A stretch of 64,000 nt of DNA from CAVXEH01 sp963805305. GTDB lineage: Bacteria > Chloroflexota > Limnocylindria > QHBO01. Each line of letters starts with the position of its first letter. Position 1 is the first letter of the stretch. Positions 7,816-16,206 of this stretch are shown here, in pieces. Location of the stretch: NCBI GenBank assembly GCA_963805305.1, contig CAWDTM010000004.1, positions 62,001 to 126,000 of the forward strand, in the 5' to 3' direction. The notes under the pieces are model-generated. The model had not been told where the DNA came from. It saw only the letters and a program-made list of their open reading frames with translations, and searched no databases. The translations under genes and the position numbers were made by a program.

Positions 7816-7871
7816 AAGGGTCAATGCTCTGAGGTTAAGAATCCTTTACAACGCAAACAGTTTCGCGCGCG

Positions 7872-8546
7872 TCAGGGGCCGGGCGACGCGTTGGTGGACG
7901 TGATGGTGACGGACTCGATGATCACCGGATCGAGGGGGACGCCGCGCTGGCCGTTGGTGGGCACCTGCCCGATGGCGTCCACGACATCGGTCCCGGAGAC
8001 GACCTTGCCGAAGATGGTGTAGCTCCGCGCGAGCTGCTGGTTCAGGTCAGCCAGGTCGATGAAGAACTGGCTTTGGTTCGAGTCCGGCTGCCCCGTGTTG
8101 GCCATGGCGACCACGTACTTGTCGTACTTCAGGTTGTCGGCGGGAGGCTCGATGGCGAACGCGTAGCCGGGGCCTCCGCGGCCGAGCCCGTTGAAGTCGT
8201 TGCGGTTCGTCCTGGTCTGCGGGTCGCCGGCCTGGGCCACGAAGCCGGCGACGACGCGGTGGAAGTCGATCCCCGCGTAGAAGTGGCAGCGCGCCAGCGC
8301 GACGAAGTTCGCGGTGGCAATGGGTGCCGCATCGCCGTACAGGGCGATCGTGAACTCGCCCTTGTTCGTCTTCACCACCGCGCTCCCGGCATCGGAGAGG
8401 ATCCGGGTTGCCTGGTCGGCGGAGGGTGCGCTCGAGGGGCAGCCGCCTGCCGTCGGGGTAGCACCGTCGCCGAAGGCGCACGCGGAGGCAAGGAACGTCG
8501 TCGCGACCACGGCGCCCAGGGCCTGCAGGCGTCCGCGTGCCGTCAC
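7872..8546 (-). CDS. cyclophilin-type peptidyl-prolyl isomerase lipoprotein
   Basis: 224-residue extracytoplasmic peptidyl-prolyl cis-trans isomerase. The signal peptide ends LASAC, a lipobox with Cys23. The cyclophilin core is clear: VVKTNKGEFTIALYGDAAP, the catalytic-Arg segment FHRVVAGFVAQAGDP, and QSQFFIDLADLNQQLARSYT with the conserved Q-F-F-I. The start is GTG at 8546, overlapping the TGA of the upstream DUF885 gene in a GTGA junction, so the two are co-transcribed and probably translationally coupled. It likely helps fold exported proteins. Confidence 0.92.
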   Translation of the reverse strand: MTARGRLQALGAVVATTFLASACAFGDGATPTAGGCPSSAPSADQATRILSDAGSAVVKTNKGEFTIALYGDAAPIATANFVALARCHFYAGIDFHRVVAGFVAQAGDPQTRTNRNDFNGLGRGGPGYAFAIEPPADNLKYDKYVVAMANTGQPDSNQSQFFIDLADLNQQLARSYTIFGKVVSGTDVVDAIGQVPTNGQRGVPLDPVIIESVTITSTNASPGP

Positions 8547-10180
8547 GCCCCGATGCCCGGGAAGTGGCGCCGCGCGTAGCTCACCGGCATGGTTCCTCCG
8601 TAGAGAAGCGCGTCGTGGAAGCGCTTCAGGCTGAAGTTCGCGCCCTCGGCGCGCTCGACATCGGCCCGCAGGCGGTCGATGAGGTGCCTGCCGAACAGGT
8701 AGCTGAGCTGGTATGTGGGCGTCGACGTGTAGCGCTTCACCTCCGCCAGGGCCGCGGGGCGCTCGAAGCCCGTGTTCGCCACGAGGAGCTCCACGGCGTC
8801 CTCGAAGCCGATCTCCCCACGGTGGAGCTTGACGTCGAGAATGATCCGGGTCGCTCGCCAGATCGCGTCGGTATGGACGATGTAGCGCTGGACGGGAGCG
8901 TTGGCGAACCCGGCATCCCGCATGGTCCGCTCGCAGTAGAAGGCCCAGCCCTCGACGAACTCGGCTGCCGAGTAGGCGGTGAGGCGCACCAGGCTCGGGT
9001 TGGTGTTCGCGGCCGAGAGCTGGAGATGGTGCCCGGGGTAGGCCTCGTGGACCGATGTGTTGGCGATCGACGAGTAGTTGTGCTCTCGCATCATTCGCGG
9101 CTCCGACGGCGGCGTGACGACGTAGGTTCCGGTGGCGTCGGCGTCGAAGCGGGGCGGATCGTAGTACGCCGCGAACGGGATGAGGTGGCGGAGGTAGGCC
9201 GGGGTCTCCATGACGACCAGGCGATCGTCGGCCGGGAGCGTGGCAAGGTCGTGGTCGATCACGAACCGCCGGGCCTCGGCCATGGTCCGGCGGTAGGCGC
9301 CGAGCGCTTCGGCGAAGGTGGTCGGGTGGTCATTCTTGACGAGGTCCGCAACCTCCTCCGGCGAGAGGCTGGGGTCGATCTCGGCGCACAGCGCGTCGCG
9401 AGCCGTCGTCTCGTCGGCGAGGATCTGCTCGCCCACGGCGAGGATCTCGTCGCCATCGGCCAGCAGCTCGCGAAGCAGGACCAGCTCCTCGAAGTCCTCT
9501 GGCCCGGTCCGCCAGTCCGCCGATGCCCGAGGGAGGAGGTCTGCGCGGAGCCAGGCGTCGTGCGCGTGGAGGGCCGAGCGCGTGGCACCGATGGCGCGCT
9601 CCAGGCGGTCGACGAGCACGGGCGCGCAGCGCTCGGAGCGCGCCGCGGCGAGGATCGTGTCCAGGAAGCCGGGAAGTGCCGCGCTGCCCTCGAGATCGAT
9701 TTCCAGCCACAGCGGCACCGGGTCCGTCACCCGGTCGCGGGTCTCCTCCAGCAGCCGCGGCGCCGCCTCCAGGCGGTCCGTGATCCGTTCGATCCGCTCG
9801 GGGAGTGGCGCGAAGTCGCGCGAGAAGAGCGGGAAGAGGGCGTCACCGATCGCCTCGGCGGCGTCGGACCGGCCGGCCCAGCTGCGTCGTACCGTCAGCT
9901 CGTGCAGCTCGAGGCGGCTCTCGTGGAGGAGCAGGTCGCGATCGAGCGCGCGGGAGGGGGAGAGCTCGCCGGGGTCGACGCGGTCCATCTCCGCGGCCGT
10001 CGCGCCCCAGAACGCGATCCGTTCCTCGATGGCCTCGCGCGAGGCGCCGGCCAGGCGTCCGTCGTGCTCGTGGACGCCCAGGAAGGTGGCCATCTCGGGA
10101 GACAGTCGCAGGCGGTCCCGGAACCACCGGTCGATCGCGCGGTCGAATCGTGCATCCGCGTCCTGGGTGGGCACAATCAT
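8543..10180 (-). CDS. DUF885-family zinc peptidase-like protein
   Basis: 545 residues, full length for DUF885. The diagnostic HEAYPGHH motif is at residues 378-385, the zinc-peptidase-like site of the family, followed by conserved YSAAEFVEGWAFYCERTM and FGRHLIDRLRAD. No signal peptide, so probably cytoplasmic; members are presumed carboxypeptidases but substrates are mostly unknown. ATG at 10180 is 9 nt from a TAGGCT box (complement of 10190-10195), so the 5' UTR would be almost absent. Heads an operon with the cyclophilin lipoprotein. Confidence 0.88.
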   Translation of the reverse strand: MIVPTQDADARFDRAIDRWFRDRLRLSPEMATFLGVHEHDGRLAGASREAIEERIAFWGATAAEMDRVDPGELSPSRALDRDLLLHESRLELHELTVRRSWAGRSDAAEAIGDALFPLFSRDFAPLPERIERITDRLEAAPRLLEETRDRVTDPVPLWLEIDLEGSAALPGFLDTILAAARSERCAPVLVDRLERAIGATRSALHAHDAWLRADLLPRASADWRTGPEDFEELVLLRELLADGDEILAVGEQILADETTARDALCAEIDPSLSPEEVADLVKNDHPTTFAEALGAYRRTMAEARRFVIDHDLATLPADDRLVVMETPAYLRHLIPFAAYYDPPRFDADATGTYVVTPPSEPRMMREHNYSSIANTSVHEAYPGHHLQLSAANTNPSLVRLTAYSAAEFVEGWAFYCERTMRDAGFANAPVQRYIVHTDAIWRATRIILDVKLHRGEIGFEDAVELLVANTGFERPAALAEVKRYTSTPTYQLSYLFGRHLIDRLRADVERAEGANFSLKRFHDALLYGGTMPVSYARRHFPGIGA

Positions 10181-10347
10181 GGGACCGAGAGCCTAGCATC
10201 TGCGGCGGTCGCCCGCGTGTGCACGGTCCGGCCCGGTGGTGCCATGCGCGGTGGTCCCCTACAATGCGGCGGACCTGCGACCCGTGCCGGCGGTCCGTCC
10301 GGCGTGCGTCGAGGTTGCAGCAGCGCCCCAGGAGGCTCAACGCGCCC

Positions 10348-10872
10348 GTGGTCACCAAGAAGGCGGACAAGGCCGCCCCTCGCGACGATCGCAGCCGCGG
10401 TCGTGCGTCGGCCCTCAACGCGCCCCGCCGGCGCGTGCACGCCCTTGCCCCGGAGCATGTCGGTGAGCTGGGTTCGATCGCGGCCCTGACCGTCGCCGTC
10501 CTGGGCGTGGCGATCGTGATCGGCGGACTGTCGCTCGTGGTGATGGGCATCACCATCAGCAGCCGCTACGCGACGAGCGGCGAGGTTCCACCGAACATCG
10601 ACCAGCTGGGCTGGCTCCCGTTGTGGGGCGGCGTCGCGCTCGCCATCCTGGGGGCCGCGCTGGTGGCCGCGCCGGTGGCGCTCCTGGCCGACGTGCGCCG
10701 CGCGCGGCTGGCGACCATCGTGCTCACCCTCCTGACCGGGCTCCTCGCCGTCGGTGGCCTGCTCCTCGTCATCTCGCGCACGGGATCGGATGCCATCCTC
10801 ACCGCAGCGCTGGGGGTGATTGCGCTGCTCTTTGGGGCATCGGCACTGATCCTCGCCCGCCCGGGCCGCTGA
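10348..10872 (+). CDS. small four-helix membrane protein, unknown function
   Basis: 174 residues: a basic cytoplasmic N-terminus (KKADK, DDRSRGR) followed by four predicted membrane helices, the first around SIAALTVAVLGVAIVIGGLS and the last around ILTAALGVIALLFGASALIL. No family recognised. GTG at 10348 is chosen because GGAGG (10331-10335) precedes it at a usual distance. A TACAAT box (10260-10265) can serve as -10, giving a leader of about 80 nt. A second small membrane gene follows 35 bases later and resembles it in size and helix count. Confidence 0.65.
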   Translation: MVTKKADKAAPRDDRSRGRASALNAPRRRVHALAPEHVGELGSIAALTVAVLGVAIVIGGLSLVVMGITISSRYATSGEVPPNIDQLGWLPLWGGVALAILGAALVAAPVALLADVRRARLATIVLTLLTGLLAVGGLLLVISRTGSDAILTAALGVIALLFGASALILARPGR

Positions 10873-10907
10873 CCGGCGGCCTCTGGGGCCGAGGAGAGCG
10901 CGCCGGG

Positions 10908-11366
10908 ATGGCTCCTGTTCCCCCGCTCCCGCGCCTGCTGCTCATCGGCGGCGGTGGCGTCGTCCTCTCGGCGGGAATCGCCGGCGTGGTAGCCGGCGTG
11001 ACGATCCCGGATCGCCTGCATGCCCTCCTGCCGGCGGTCGTCGTGGACGCGGCCGCCATTGGTGGGGCGACCGTCGCGCTGGGCGCGCTGTTCGTCGGCG
11101 CCGGGGTGCTGCAGCTGGTGACCGGCCTCCTGCTTGGCCGAGGTGATCCGACGCGCGCAGCCGGGGTCGTGATCCTGGCGTTCGTGGGCACCCTGCTGCT
11201 GGCCATCGGCGTCGCGCTGCTGACCGAGGTCGGTGCCGGCGCCACCGCCTGGCTCCTGGGTCCCGGGATCGCGCTGGCGGGCGTGGCGGCACTCTACGGT
11301 GTGGCGGCCTGGCGGCTCGCCGCGCGGCCGTTCGAGCCGCCGGACGAGACCGGGCCCCCTGGTTAG
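10908..11366 (+). CDS. small four-helix membrane protein, unknown function
   Basis: 152 residues with helices at roughly 10-30, 45-75, 85-110 and 115-140 (LLLIGGGGVVLSAGIAGVVA, VILAFVGTLLLAIGVALL and others). No catalytic motif and no recognised family. ATG at 10908 follows GAGGAG (10891-10896). It is probably in one operon with the preceding membrane protein. The tRNA-Asp promoter starts 20 bases after its stop. Confidence 0.6.
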   Translation: MAPVPPLPRLLLIGGGGVVLSAGIAGVVAGVTIPDRLHALLPAVVVDAAAIGGATVALGALFVGAGVLQLVTGLLLGRGDPTRAAGVVILAFVGTLLLAIGVALLTEVGAGATAWLLGPGIALAGVAALYGVAAWRLAARPFEPPDETGPPG

Positions 11367-11386
11367 AAGGCGCCCAATCGGTGTGC

Positions 11387-11392
11387 TACACT
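11387..11392 (+). promoter_or_regulatory. -10 box of the tRNA-Asp promoter
   Basis: TACACT, 12 nt before the mature tRNA 5' end. It has the same TAnnnT form found before many protein genes here, so it serves as an internal reference for the local -10 consensus. Confidence 0.6.
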
Positions 11393-11404
11393 CCCGCGGC
11401 TCCG

Positions 11405-11481
11405 GGGCCCGTGGTGTAGTGGCCAAACATGCCAGCCTGTCACGCTGGAGATCGCCGGTTCGAATCCGGTCGGGCCCGCCA
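11405..11481 (+). tRNA. tRNA-Asp (anticodon GTC)
   Basis: 77 nt including encoded CCA (11479-11481). The acceptor stem GGGCCCG (11405-11411) pairs with CGGGCCC (11471-11477). The anticodon stem CCAGC/GCTGG encloses GTC at 11439-11441, and the T-arm is GCCGG-TTCGAAT-CCGGT. A weak 5-bp hairpin (11485-11500) follows. Confidence 0.97.
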
Positions 11482-11587
11482 CGACACCATCAGCCTGGTG
11501 CCTCCCTTCCATCCACCCGGCCGTCAGTTGTCGATCGATCGCCGAGGCAAGCGGCGTCCTGGCTGCCGGACACCAATGCGATGACCG

Positions 11588-12208
11588 TCATCCGCGGAGC
11601 GGGTCGAGCCAGCCCTTCTCGCGAGCGATCCGCGCGGCCTCGCCCCGGTTTCGCGCGCCCACCTTCTGGATTGCCGCGGACAGGTGGTTGCGGACCGTCC
11701 CCTCCGACAGGCTGAGCCGGGCCGCGACCTCGGCGATCGTCGCCGACTCCGCGGAGGTCGAGAGGACCTGGCGTTCCCGTTCCGTGAGCGGGCTGCCCCC
11801 CTCGCTCAGGGCGTCGATCGCGAAGGCCGGATCCACCACCCGCTCGCCCGCGGCGACGCGCCGGACGGCGTCGGCGAGCTGCGAGGACGGCGCGTCCTTG
11901 AGCAGGAAGCCGGTCGCCCCCACCTCCATGGCCCGCCGCAGGTAGCCGGGCCGCCGGAAGGTCGTCAGCATGAGGACCCGGCACCCCGGCATGCCGCGGC
12001 GAAGCTCGTCGGCGGCGCTGAGGCCGTCCATGCCGGGCATTTCGATGTCGAGGACCGCAACGTCGGGGCGCACCCGGCGAGCCATCGGGGTCACGTCGTC
12101 GCCGCGCGACACCTCGCCGACGACCTCGAGGTCCGGCTCGAGGTCGAGCAGGGCCGCCAGGGCGCCGCGGACCATCGACTGGTCCTCCGCGATCAGGATG
12201 CGGATCAT
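11588..12208 (-). CDS. NarL/LuxR-family response regulator
   Basis: 206 residues. Receiver domain 1-120 with acidic pair E8-D9, phospho-acceptor Asp54 (VAVLDIEMPG) and Lys104 (FLLKDA). LuxR-type helix-turn-helix about 143-200 (LTERERQVL, then SLSEGTVRNHLSAAIQKVG). Its ATG overlaps the TGA of the histidine kinase gene (ATGA, 12205-12208), so the two form a cognate pair. By position it should control the ABC-2 exporter encoded in the same operon. No DNA target can be inferred. Confidence 0.93.
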   Translation of the reverse strand: MIRILIAEDQSMVRGALAALLDLEPDLEVVGEVSRGDDVTPMARRVRPDVAVLDIEMPGMDGLSAADELRRGMPGCRVLMLTTFRRPGYLRRAMEVGATGFLLKDAPSSQLADAVRRVAAGERVVDPAFAIDALSEGGSPLTERERQVLSTSAESATIAEVAARLSLSEGTVRNHLSAAIQKVGARNRGEAARIAREKGWLDPLRG

Positions 12209-13410
12209 GCGGCACCCCGCGCCGGGACGGTGACGGCCAGGCGGAATCCCCGCGGATCGAGGGGCCCGCTCTCCATCCGGCCGCCTGCCTCGGCCACCCG
12301 CTCGGCCAGACCGCGAAGCCCAAATCCCGATCCACGGGCCGGCGCTGCGGCCTTCTCCTCCGGCCCCGCACCGCCGCCGTCGTCGGTGAGCTCCATGGTC
12401 ACGCCATCGACGGCCGGCCGGAACCGGATGCGAACCTCGCGGGCGCCGCTGTGCCGGAGGACGTTGGTGACTCCCTCGCGGATCGCCCAGCCGAGCACCC
12501 CGGCCGCCGGCGGCGGGAGCGCCGGCACGTCGCCGTCCACCTGCCACCCGATGTCGGCAGCGGCGAGCGCGGCCGCCGCCGCCGCGAGCTCCTGCTCCAC
12601 GCTCGGATGCCGGTAGCCGGAGACCGTCTCCCGCACCGATGCAAGCGAGGACCGTGCGGCGGCAGCGACGTCGCCCATCTCGTCCCGCGCACGGTCCGGG
12701 TTGGTGGCGACCAGGCGGCTGGCGAGCTCCGACTTGAGGGCCATGAGGGTCAGCGAGTGCCCCAAGGTGTCGTGCAGGTCTCGTGCGAACCGGTCCCGCT
12801 CGGCGGCGACGGCCATGGCCGCCAGCTCGAGGCGCGCGCGATGCAGGTCGCGGTTGGTCTGCTGGAGGACGCCCACCGAGTGGACGGTGAACGAGATGAA
12901 GAAGATCGCAACCCCGAGCCCGGCCGCGTTCCCCGGCTGGGCGCCGCCGAGGAGATCGGTCAGGCCGGCGAGCACGGCGACCGTCGTGATGCCAGCCACC
13001 GCGATCCGGTCCGGTGCGAGCCGCGCCGCGGCGAAGGCCGGGAAAAAGAAGAGCTGCAGGTAGACGTCGATGCCCAGCCCGCGAACCAGGCTGACTGCGA
13101 CGATGGTCAGGACCGCTGACGCGGCCACGCCCGGCATGCCGCGCAGCGATCGACCGGTGAAGGCGCTCCAGAAGGTGGCGCCGATGACCACCGGGTAGAT
13201 GGCCCAGCCGGCAACGCCCAGGACAAGGTGGAGCGTGTCGGGCCGCGTGGAGAGGAACGCAGCCAGGATGCCGAGCATCCAGGCCGACATCCCCACCGAG
13301 AACAGGATCCGGAAGCGCCAGCCCCGCAGCCCGGGCGCCGGCGGGGGCACGGCTGCACCGGCGCTCGTCACGGCCGCCGGCTGCACTCGGACCGATTCGT
13401 GCTCAGGCAC
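12205..13410 (-). CDS. DesK/LiaS-type sensor histidine kinase
   Basis: 401 residues from GTG 13410. Five or six membrane helices between about 33 and 182, then a HisKA_3 dimerisation domain with the phospho-acceptor His213 (RFARDLHDTLGHSLTLMALK). The HATPase domain has REGVTNVLRHSGA (N-box), LTDDGGG (G1) and GSGFGLRGLAERV (G2). The start overlaps the stop of the ABC permease by 8 bases; an upstream in-frame ATG at 13425 is an alternative. The large membrane part and small extracytoplasmic loops fit a sensor of the membrane or of a transporter, as in bacitracin/lantibiotic-type modules. Confidence 0.9.
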   Translation of the reverse strand: MPEHESVRVQPAAVTSAGAAVPPPAPGLRGWRFRILFSVGMSAWMLGILAAFLSTRPDTLHLVLGVAGWAIYPVVIGATFWSAFTGRSLRGMPGVAASAVLTIVAVSLVRGLGIDVYLQLFFFPAFAAARLAPDRIAVAGITTVAVLAGLTDLLGGAQPGNAAGLGVAIFFISFTVHSVGVLQQTNRDLHRARLELAAMAVAAERDRFARDLHDTLGHSLTLMALKSELASRLVATNPDRARDEMGDVAAAARSSLASVRETVSGYRHPSVEQELAAAAAALAAADIGWQVDGDVPALPPPAAGVLGWAIREGVTNVLRHSGAREVRIRFRPAVDGVTMELTDDGGGAGPEEKAAAPARGSGFGLRGLAERVAEAGGRMESGPLDPRGFRLAVTVPARGAA

Positions 13411-14194
13411 GCGTCCGGACCGCATCGGTCCGGTAGCGCCACCACACCGCAGCGCCGAAGGCAACCAGGTAGGCGCCCAGGACGAGCACGTCTCCCAGCT
13501 CCGGCGTGCGGCCGTTCAGCGCGGCCCAGCCGAGGTTCGCGAAATGGTAGCCCGGCAACACGTGCCCAATGGTAGCCAGCGCGTCCGGGAAAGACGAAAG
13601 GGGAGCCCACAGGCCGCCCAGGATGGCGATCGTGAAGTAGCTGATCATCATCGCGCCCTGGGCGCTGCTCGAGTCGAACAGGTACCCGATGAGGACGCCC
13701 AGCGCCGCAAACGGCATGGCCCCGATGGCGAGCGAGACGACGAGCTGCAGCCACTGCTCCGGGTCCAGCCGCACGCCGTTGAGGAGGGCCGCAGCCGCCA
13801 TCACCAGCACCAGCGCCGGCACCGTGGTGACGAGCGAGGTCAGGATCTTCGAGGCCAGGTAGGTCGACGGCGGGAGCGGCGTGGTCCGCAGCTGCCGGGT
13901 CCAGCCCGATGAGCGTTCCACGGCGATCACCAGCGCTCCGCTCAGCGCGGCGCCGATGGCCCCATAGGCGGCCATGGAGACCATGAAGAAGGCACCCCAG
14001 GTCGTGCCGTCGATGCGCTGGCCCGGGTCGCCGCCGGCCAGGACGCCGGTGTAGAGCAGGTAGAAGACCACCGGGAAGGCCACCGAGAACATGAGGTACC
14101 GCCGGTTGCGGAGGGTGCGGCGGACGTCGAGCTCCAGGGTGGCAGCCAGGGTCGAGCGGCTGCCCGCCGCCCGGTCGAGGGTGATCGCGGTCAT
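13403..14194 (-). CDS. ABC-2 family exporter permease
   Basis: 263 residues, six predicted helices in the ABC-2 arrangement. The conserved loop ERSSGWTRQLRTTPLPPSTY precedes the third helix and the typical FPDALATIGHVLPGYHFANL lies near the end. It pairs with the ATPase encoded upstream. ATG at 14194 has AAAGGA about 10 nt upstream. Exported substrate unknown; an association with a dedicated two-component system is common for antibiotic or lipid-stress exporters. Confidence 0.9.
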   Translation of the reverse strand: MTAITLDRAAGSRSTLAATLELDVRRTLRNRRYLMFSVAFPVVFYLLYTGVLAGGDPGQRIDGTTWGAFFMVSMAAYGAIGAALSGALVIAVERSSGWTRQLRTTPLPPSTYLASKILTSLVTTVPALVLVMAAAALLNGVRLDPEQWLQLVVSLAIGAMPFAALGVLIGYLFDSSSAQGAMMISYFTIAILGGLWAPLSSFPDALATIGHVLPGYHFANLGWAALNGRTPELGDVLVLGAYLVAFGAAVWWRYRTDAVRTRA

Positions 14195-14243
14195 GGCGTG
14201 ATTGGTTCCTTTCGGTGCTCGGATCGTGCGCGGACCGATGGCG

Positions 14244-15144
14244 TCAGGCCGCGCTGGCCGACGCGGTGATGGCGAGGAAGGCGGTCTCGAGGTCCGCCCC
14301 GGTGACCTCCAGGTCGCTGAAGGCGAGGCGGGCGGTGCACAGCGCGCGGACGGTCGCGTCGGCGTCGTCGGTGCGCAGGGTGACGTCGGTGCCGCGGATC
14401 TCGGAGGCGACCACCCCGGCCAGCGCCGCCGAGGGTCGCGGCATCGGGGTCCGGAAGGGTGAAGCGCACGCGGCGACCGGTCACCCCGGCCTTGATCTCG
14501 GTGGCGGAGCCGTCGGCCACCACCCGGCCGTGGTTCATGACCACGATCCGGTCGGCGACCTGGTCCGCCTCCTCGAGGTAGTGGGTCGCGAAGAGGACCG
14601 TGCGGCCCTGTTCGGCAAAGGCGCGCATGTCCCGCCAGAAGGCGAGGCGCGACTCGACGTCCATGGCGACCGTCGGCTCATCGAGGAAGATGAGGTCGGG
14701 GTCGCCGGCGATGGCCAGCGCGAAGCGCAGGCGCTGGGTCTCGCCGCCCGAGAGACCCTCGACCCGCCGCTCGGCGAGCCCGGTGAGGCCTGCCTGCTCC
14801 AGGATCCGGTGGAGCGCCATCGGCTCCGGGTACAGCCGCCGTGCGAAGCTCACGAGCTCGCGGACGGTGACCCCGGCGGTCATCCCGCCGTCCTGGAGCA
14901 TGGCCCCGATGCGGCCGGTGGCCACCGCCTCGCGGGGCTCCAGGCCAAGGGTGCGGATCGCGCCGGCATCGGCTCCGACCAGGCCCAGCATCAGGCCGAT
15001 GGCGGTCGTCTTCCCCGCGCCGTTGGGGCCCAGGAGAGCGACGGTGGAGCCAATCGGCAGGGAGAGGGAGACGTCGTCGACGGCCAGGGTGGGGCCGTAG
15101 CGACGGGTGACGCCGTCAAAGACGACGGCGGAGGGTGTCTGCAT
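14244..15144 (-). CDS. ABC-2 exporter ATP-binding protein, with a 1-base insertion
   Basis: ATPase partner of the downstream permease. Walker A GPNGAGKT, signature LSGGETQRLRFALAI, Walker B LIFLDEPTVAMD and H-loop FATHYLEEAD are all intact. After residues RRVRFTLPDPDAATL the frame is lost. One extra G within 14421-14432 explains it, because the next frame continues ALAGVVASEIRGTDVTLRT to a TGA at 14244. Corrected, the protein is 299 residues, normal for this family. Uncorrected, translation runs on through an Arg/His/Pro-rich tail to 14191. I infer a sequencing error; a real frameshift mutation is the alternative. Confidence 0.85.
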
Positions 15145-15280
15145 GGTCGCGGAGCTCCTCGTTGAGGCGTGGTGTCATCTGCCCCACGAGTGTCCGGCCG
15201 CCGCGGCCCGCGGAGAAGTCACGCGCATCCCGACCTGCGGGTGATCGCGTGCGGCTCTTCGGCGTGACCGATGTCATGGT

Positions 15281-16093
15281 TCAGGGGCTGGTGCGCCCCT
15301 GCGCGTCCTGGTTTCCCTGAACGGCCTCGGCCGCTGCGTCGCGTGCCGCGACCTCGTCTTGCCGCGCGCGATGGCGCTCGAGAATCGCGGCGGCGGCCTC
15401 GTCGACGTCGTCGGTGAGGGTGAAGAGCCGCAGATCCTCGACGGTGATCTTCTCCTCCGCCAGCGCCCGGCGTCGCATCCAGCGGAAGAGCCCGCTCCAG
15501 TACGCGCGGTCGAAGAGCACGACGGGGAAGTGCTCGATCTTGCCGGTCTGAATCAGGGTGAGCGACTCGAAGAGCTCATCGAGGGTCCCGAAGCCGCCCG
15601 GGAAGATGCAGAAGGCCTCCGCGTACTTCACGAACATGGTCTTGCGGACGAAGAAGTAGCGGAACTGCATTCCGAGGTCCACGTACGGGTTGAGGTCCTG
15701 CTCGAAGGGCAGCTCGATGTTGCAGCCGATCGAAAGGCCGCCGGCCTCCTTGGCGCCACGGTTGGCGGCCTCCATGATTCCCGGCCCGCCGCCGGTGATG
15801 ATCGCGAATCCCTCGGCCACCAGCCGTCGCGCGAGCTTGCGCGCGACGCGATACGACGGGTCGCTGCGGCGAACACGCGCGGAACCGAAGATGCTGACAG
15901 CCGGACCCACATTGGCGAGGGCGTCAAAGCCCTCGACGAACTCGCCCAGGATGCGCAGGGCCCGCCAGGTGTCGGTGTCGAGGAACGCTGCGGGTTCGCC
16001 GGTCTGCAGGAAGCGCTGATCCTCGGTGGGCCGGCTGGCAGCCCCGCGCCTGGTGATCGTTCCGCTACGACGGCCGGAACCTCGGTCTGCCAT
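15281..16093 (-). CDS. LOG/TIGR00730 family Rossmann-fold protein
   Basis: 270 residues. Lysine-decarboxylase-like LOG motifs are both present: GGGPGIMEAA (about 101-110) and PGGFGTLDE (about 165-173). The family hydrolyses cytokinin riboside monophosphates or related nucleotides (PpnN/LOG activity). ATG at 16093 is preferred over an upstream in-frame ATG because AGGAGA lies just before it. The C-terminus is Ala/Glu rich. It stands alone on the minus strand. Confidence 0.9.
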   Translation of the reverse strand: MADRGSGRRSGTITRRGAASRPTEDQRFLQTGEPAAFLDTDTWRALRILGEFVEGFDALANVGPAVSIFGSARVRRSDPSYRVARKLARRLVAEGFAIITGGGPGIMEAANRGAKEAGGLSIGCNIELPFEQDLNPYVDLGMQFRYFFVRKTMFVKYAEAFCIFPGGFGTLDELFESLTLIQTGKIEHFPVVLFDRAYWSGLFRWMRRRALAEEKITVEDLRLFTLTDDVDEAAAAILERHRARQDEVAARDAAAEAVQGNQDAQGRTSP

Positions 16094-16206
16094 GGGTCTC
16101 CTCTGCCTCCTGACGGTGGCCGCGCGAGGCGGACCATGGTCCTGGGTCCAGTGGTCCTCGACAGCCGGGTCTGACTTGCGGTACTTTTCCATAGACGTTT
16201 CGCGCG

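Larger units (their letters stand above)
7543..7871. other. 330-bp gene-free gap, AT-richer than its surroundings
   Basis: No protein-coding region is convincing here. The gap holds the tRNA-Arg promoter, a very stable hairpin (7647-7672), a second hairpin inside an outer stem (7697-7734), three CGAAC/GTTCG half-sites (7780-7813) and a minus-strand promoter-like pair of boxes. See the candidate ncRNA entry. Confidence 0.6.

Noticed and set aside
8537..10489. A 650-codon plus-strand frame opposite the DUF885 gene
   Set aside because: Shadow of the minus-strand gene, which has the full DUF885 motif set; no start signal or recognisable domain on the plus strand.
11485..11500. Hairpin after tRNA-Asp as a strong terminator
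   Set aside because: Only 5 bp with no U-run; it may help processing but is too weak to call.
14191..14243. The open end of the ABC ATPase frame, which runs into the permease start as an ATGA overlap
   Set aside because: After the frameshift the residues are Arg/His/Pro-rich out-of-frame sequence, while the other frame restores the conserved C-terminus ending at 14244. The overlap is accidental.
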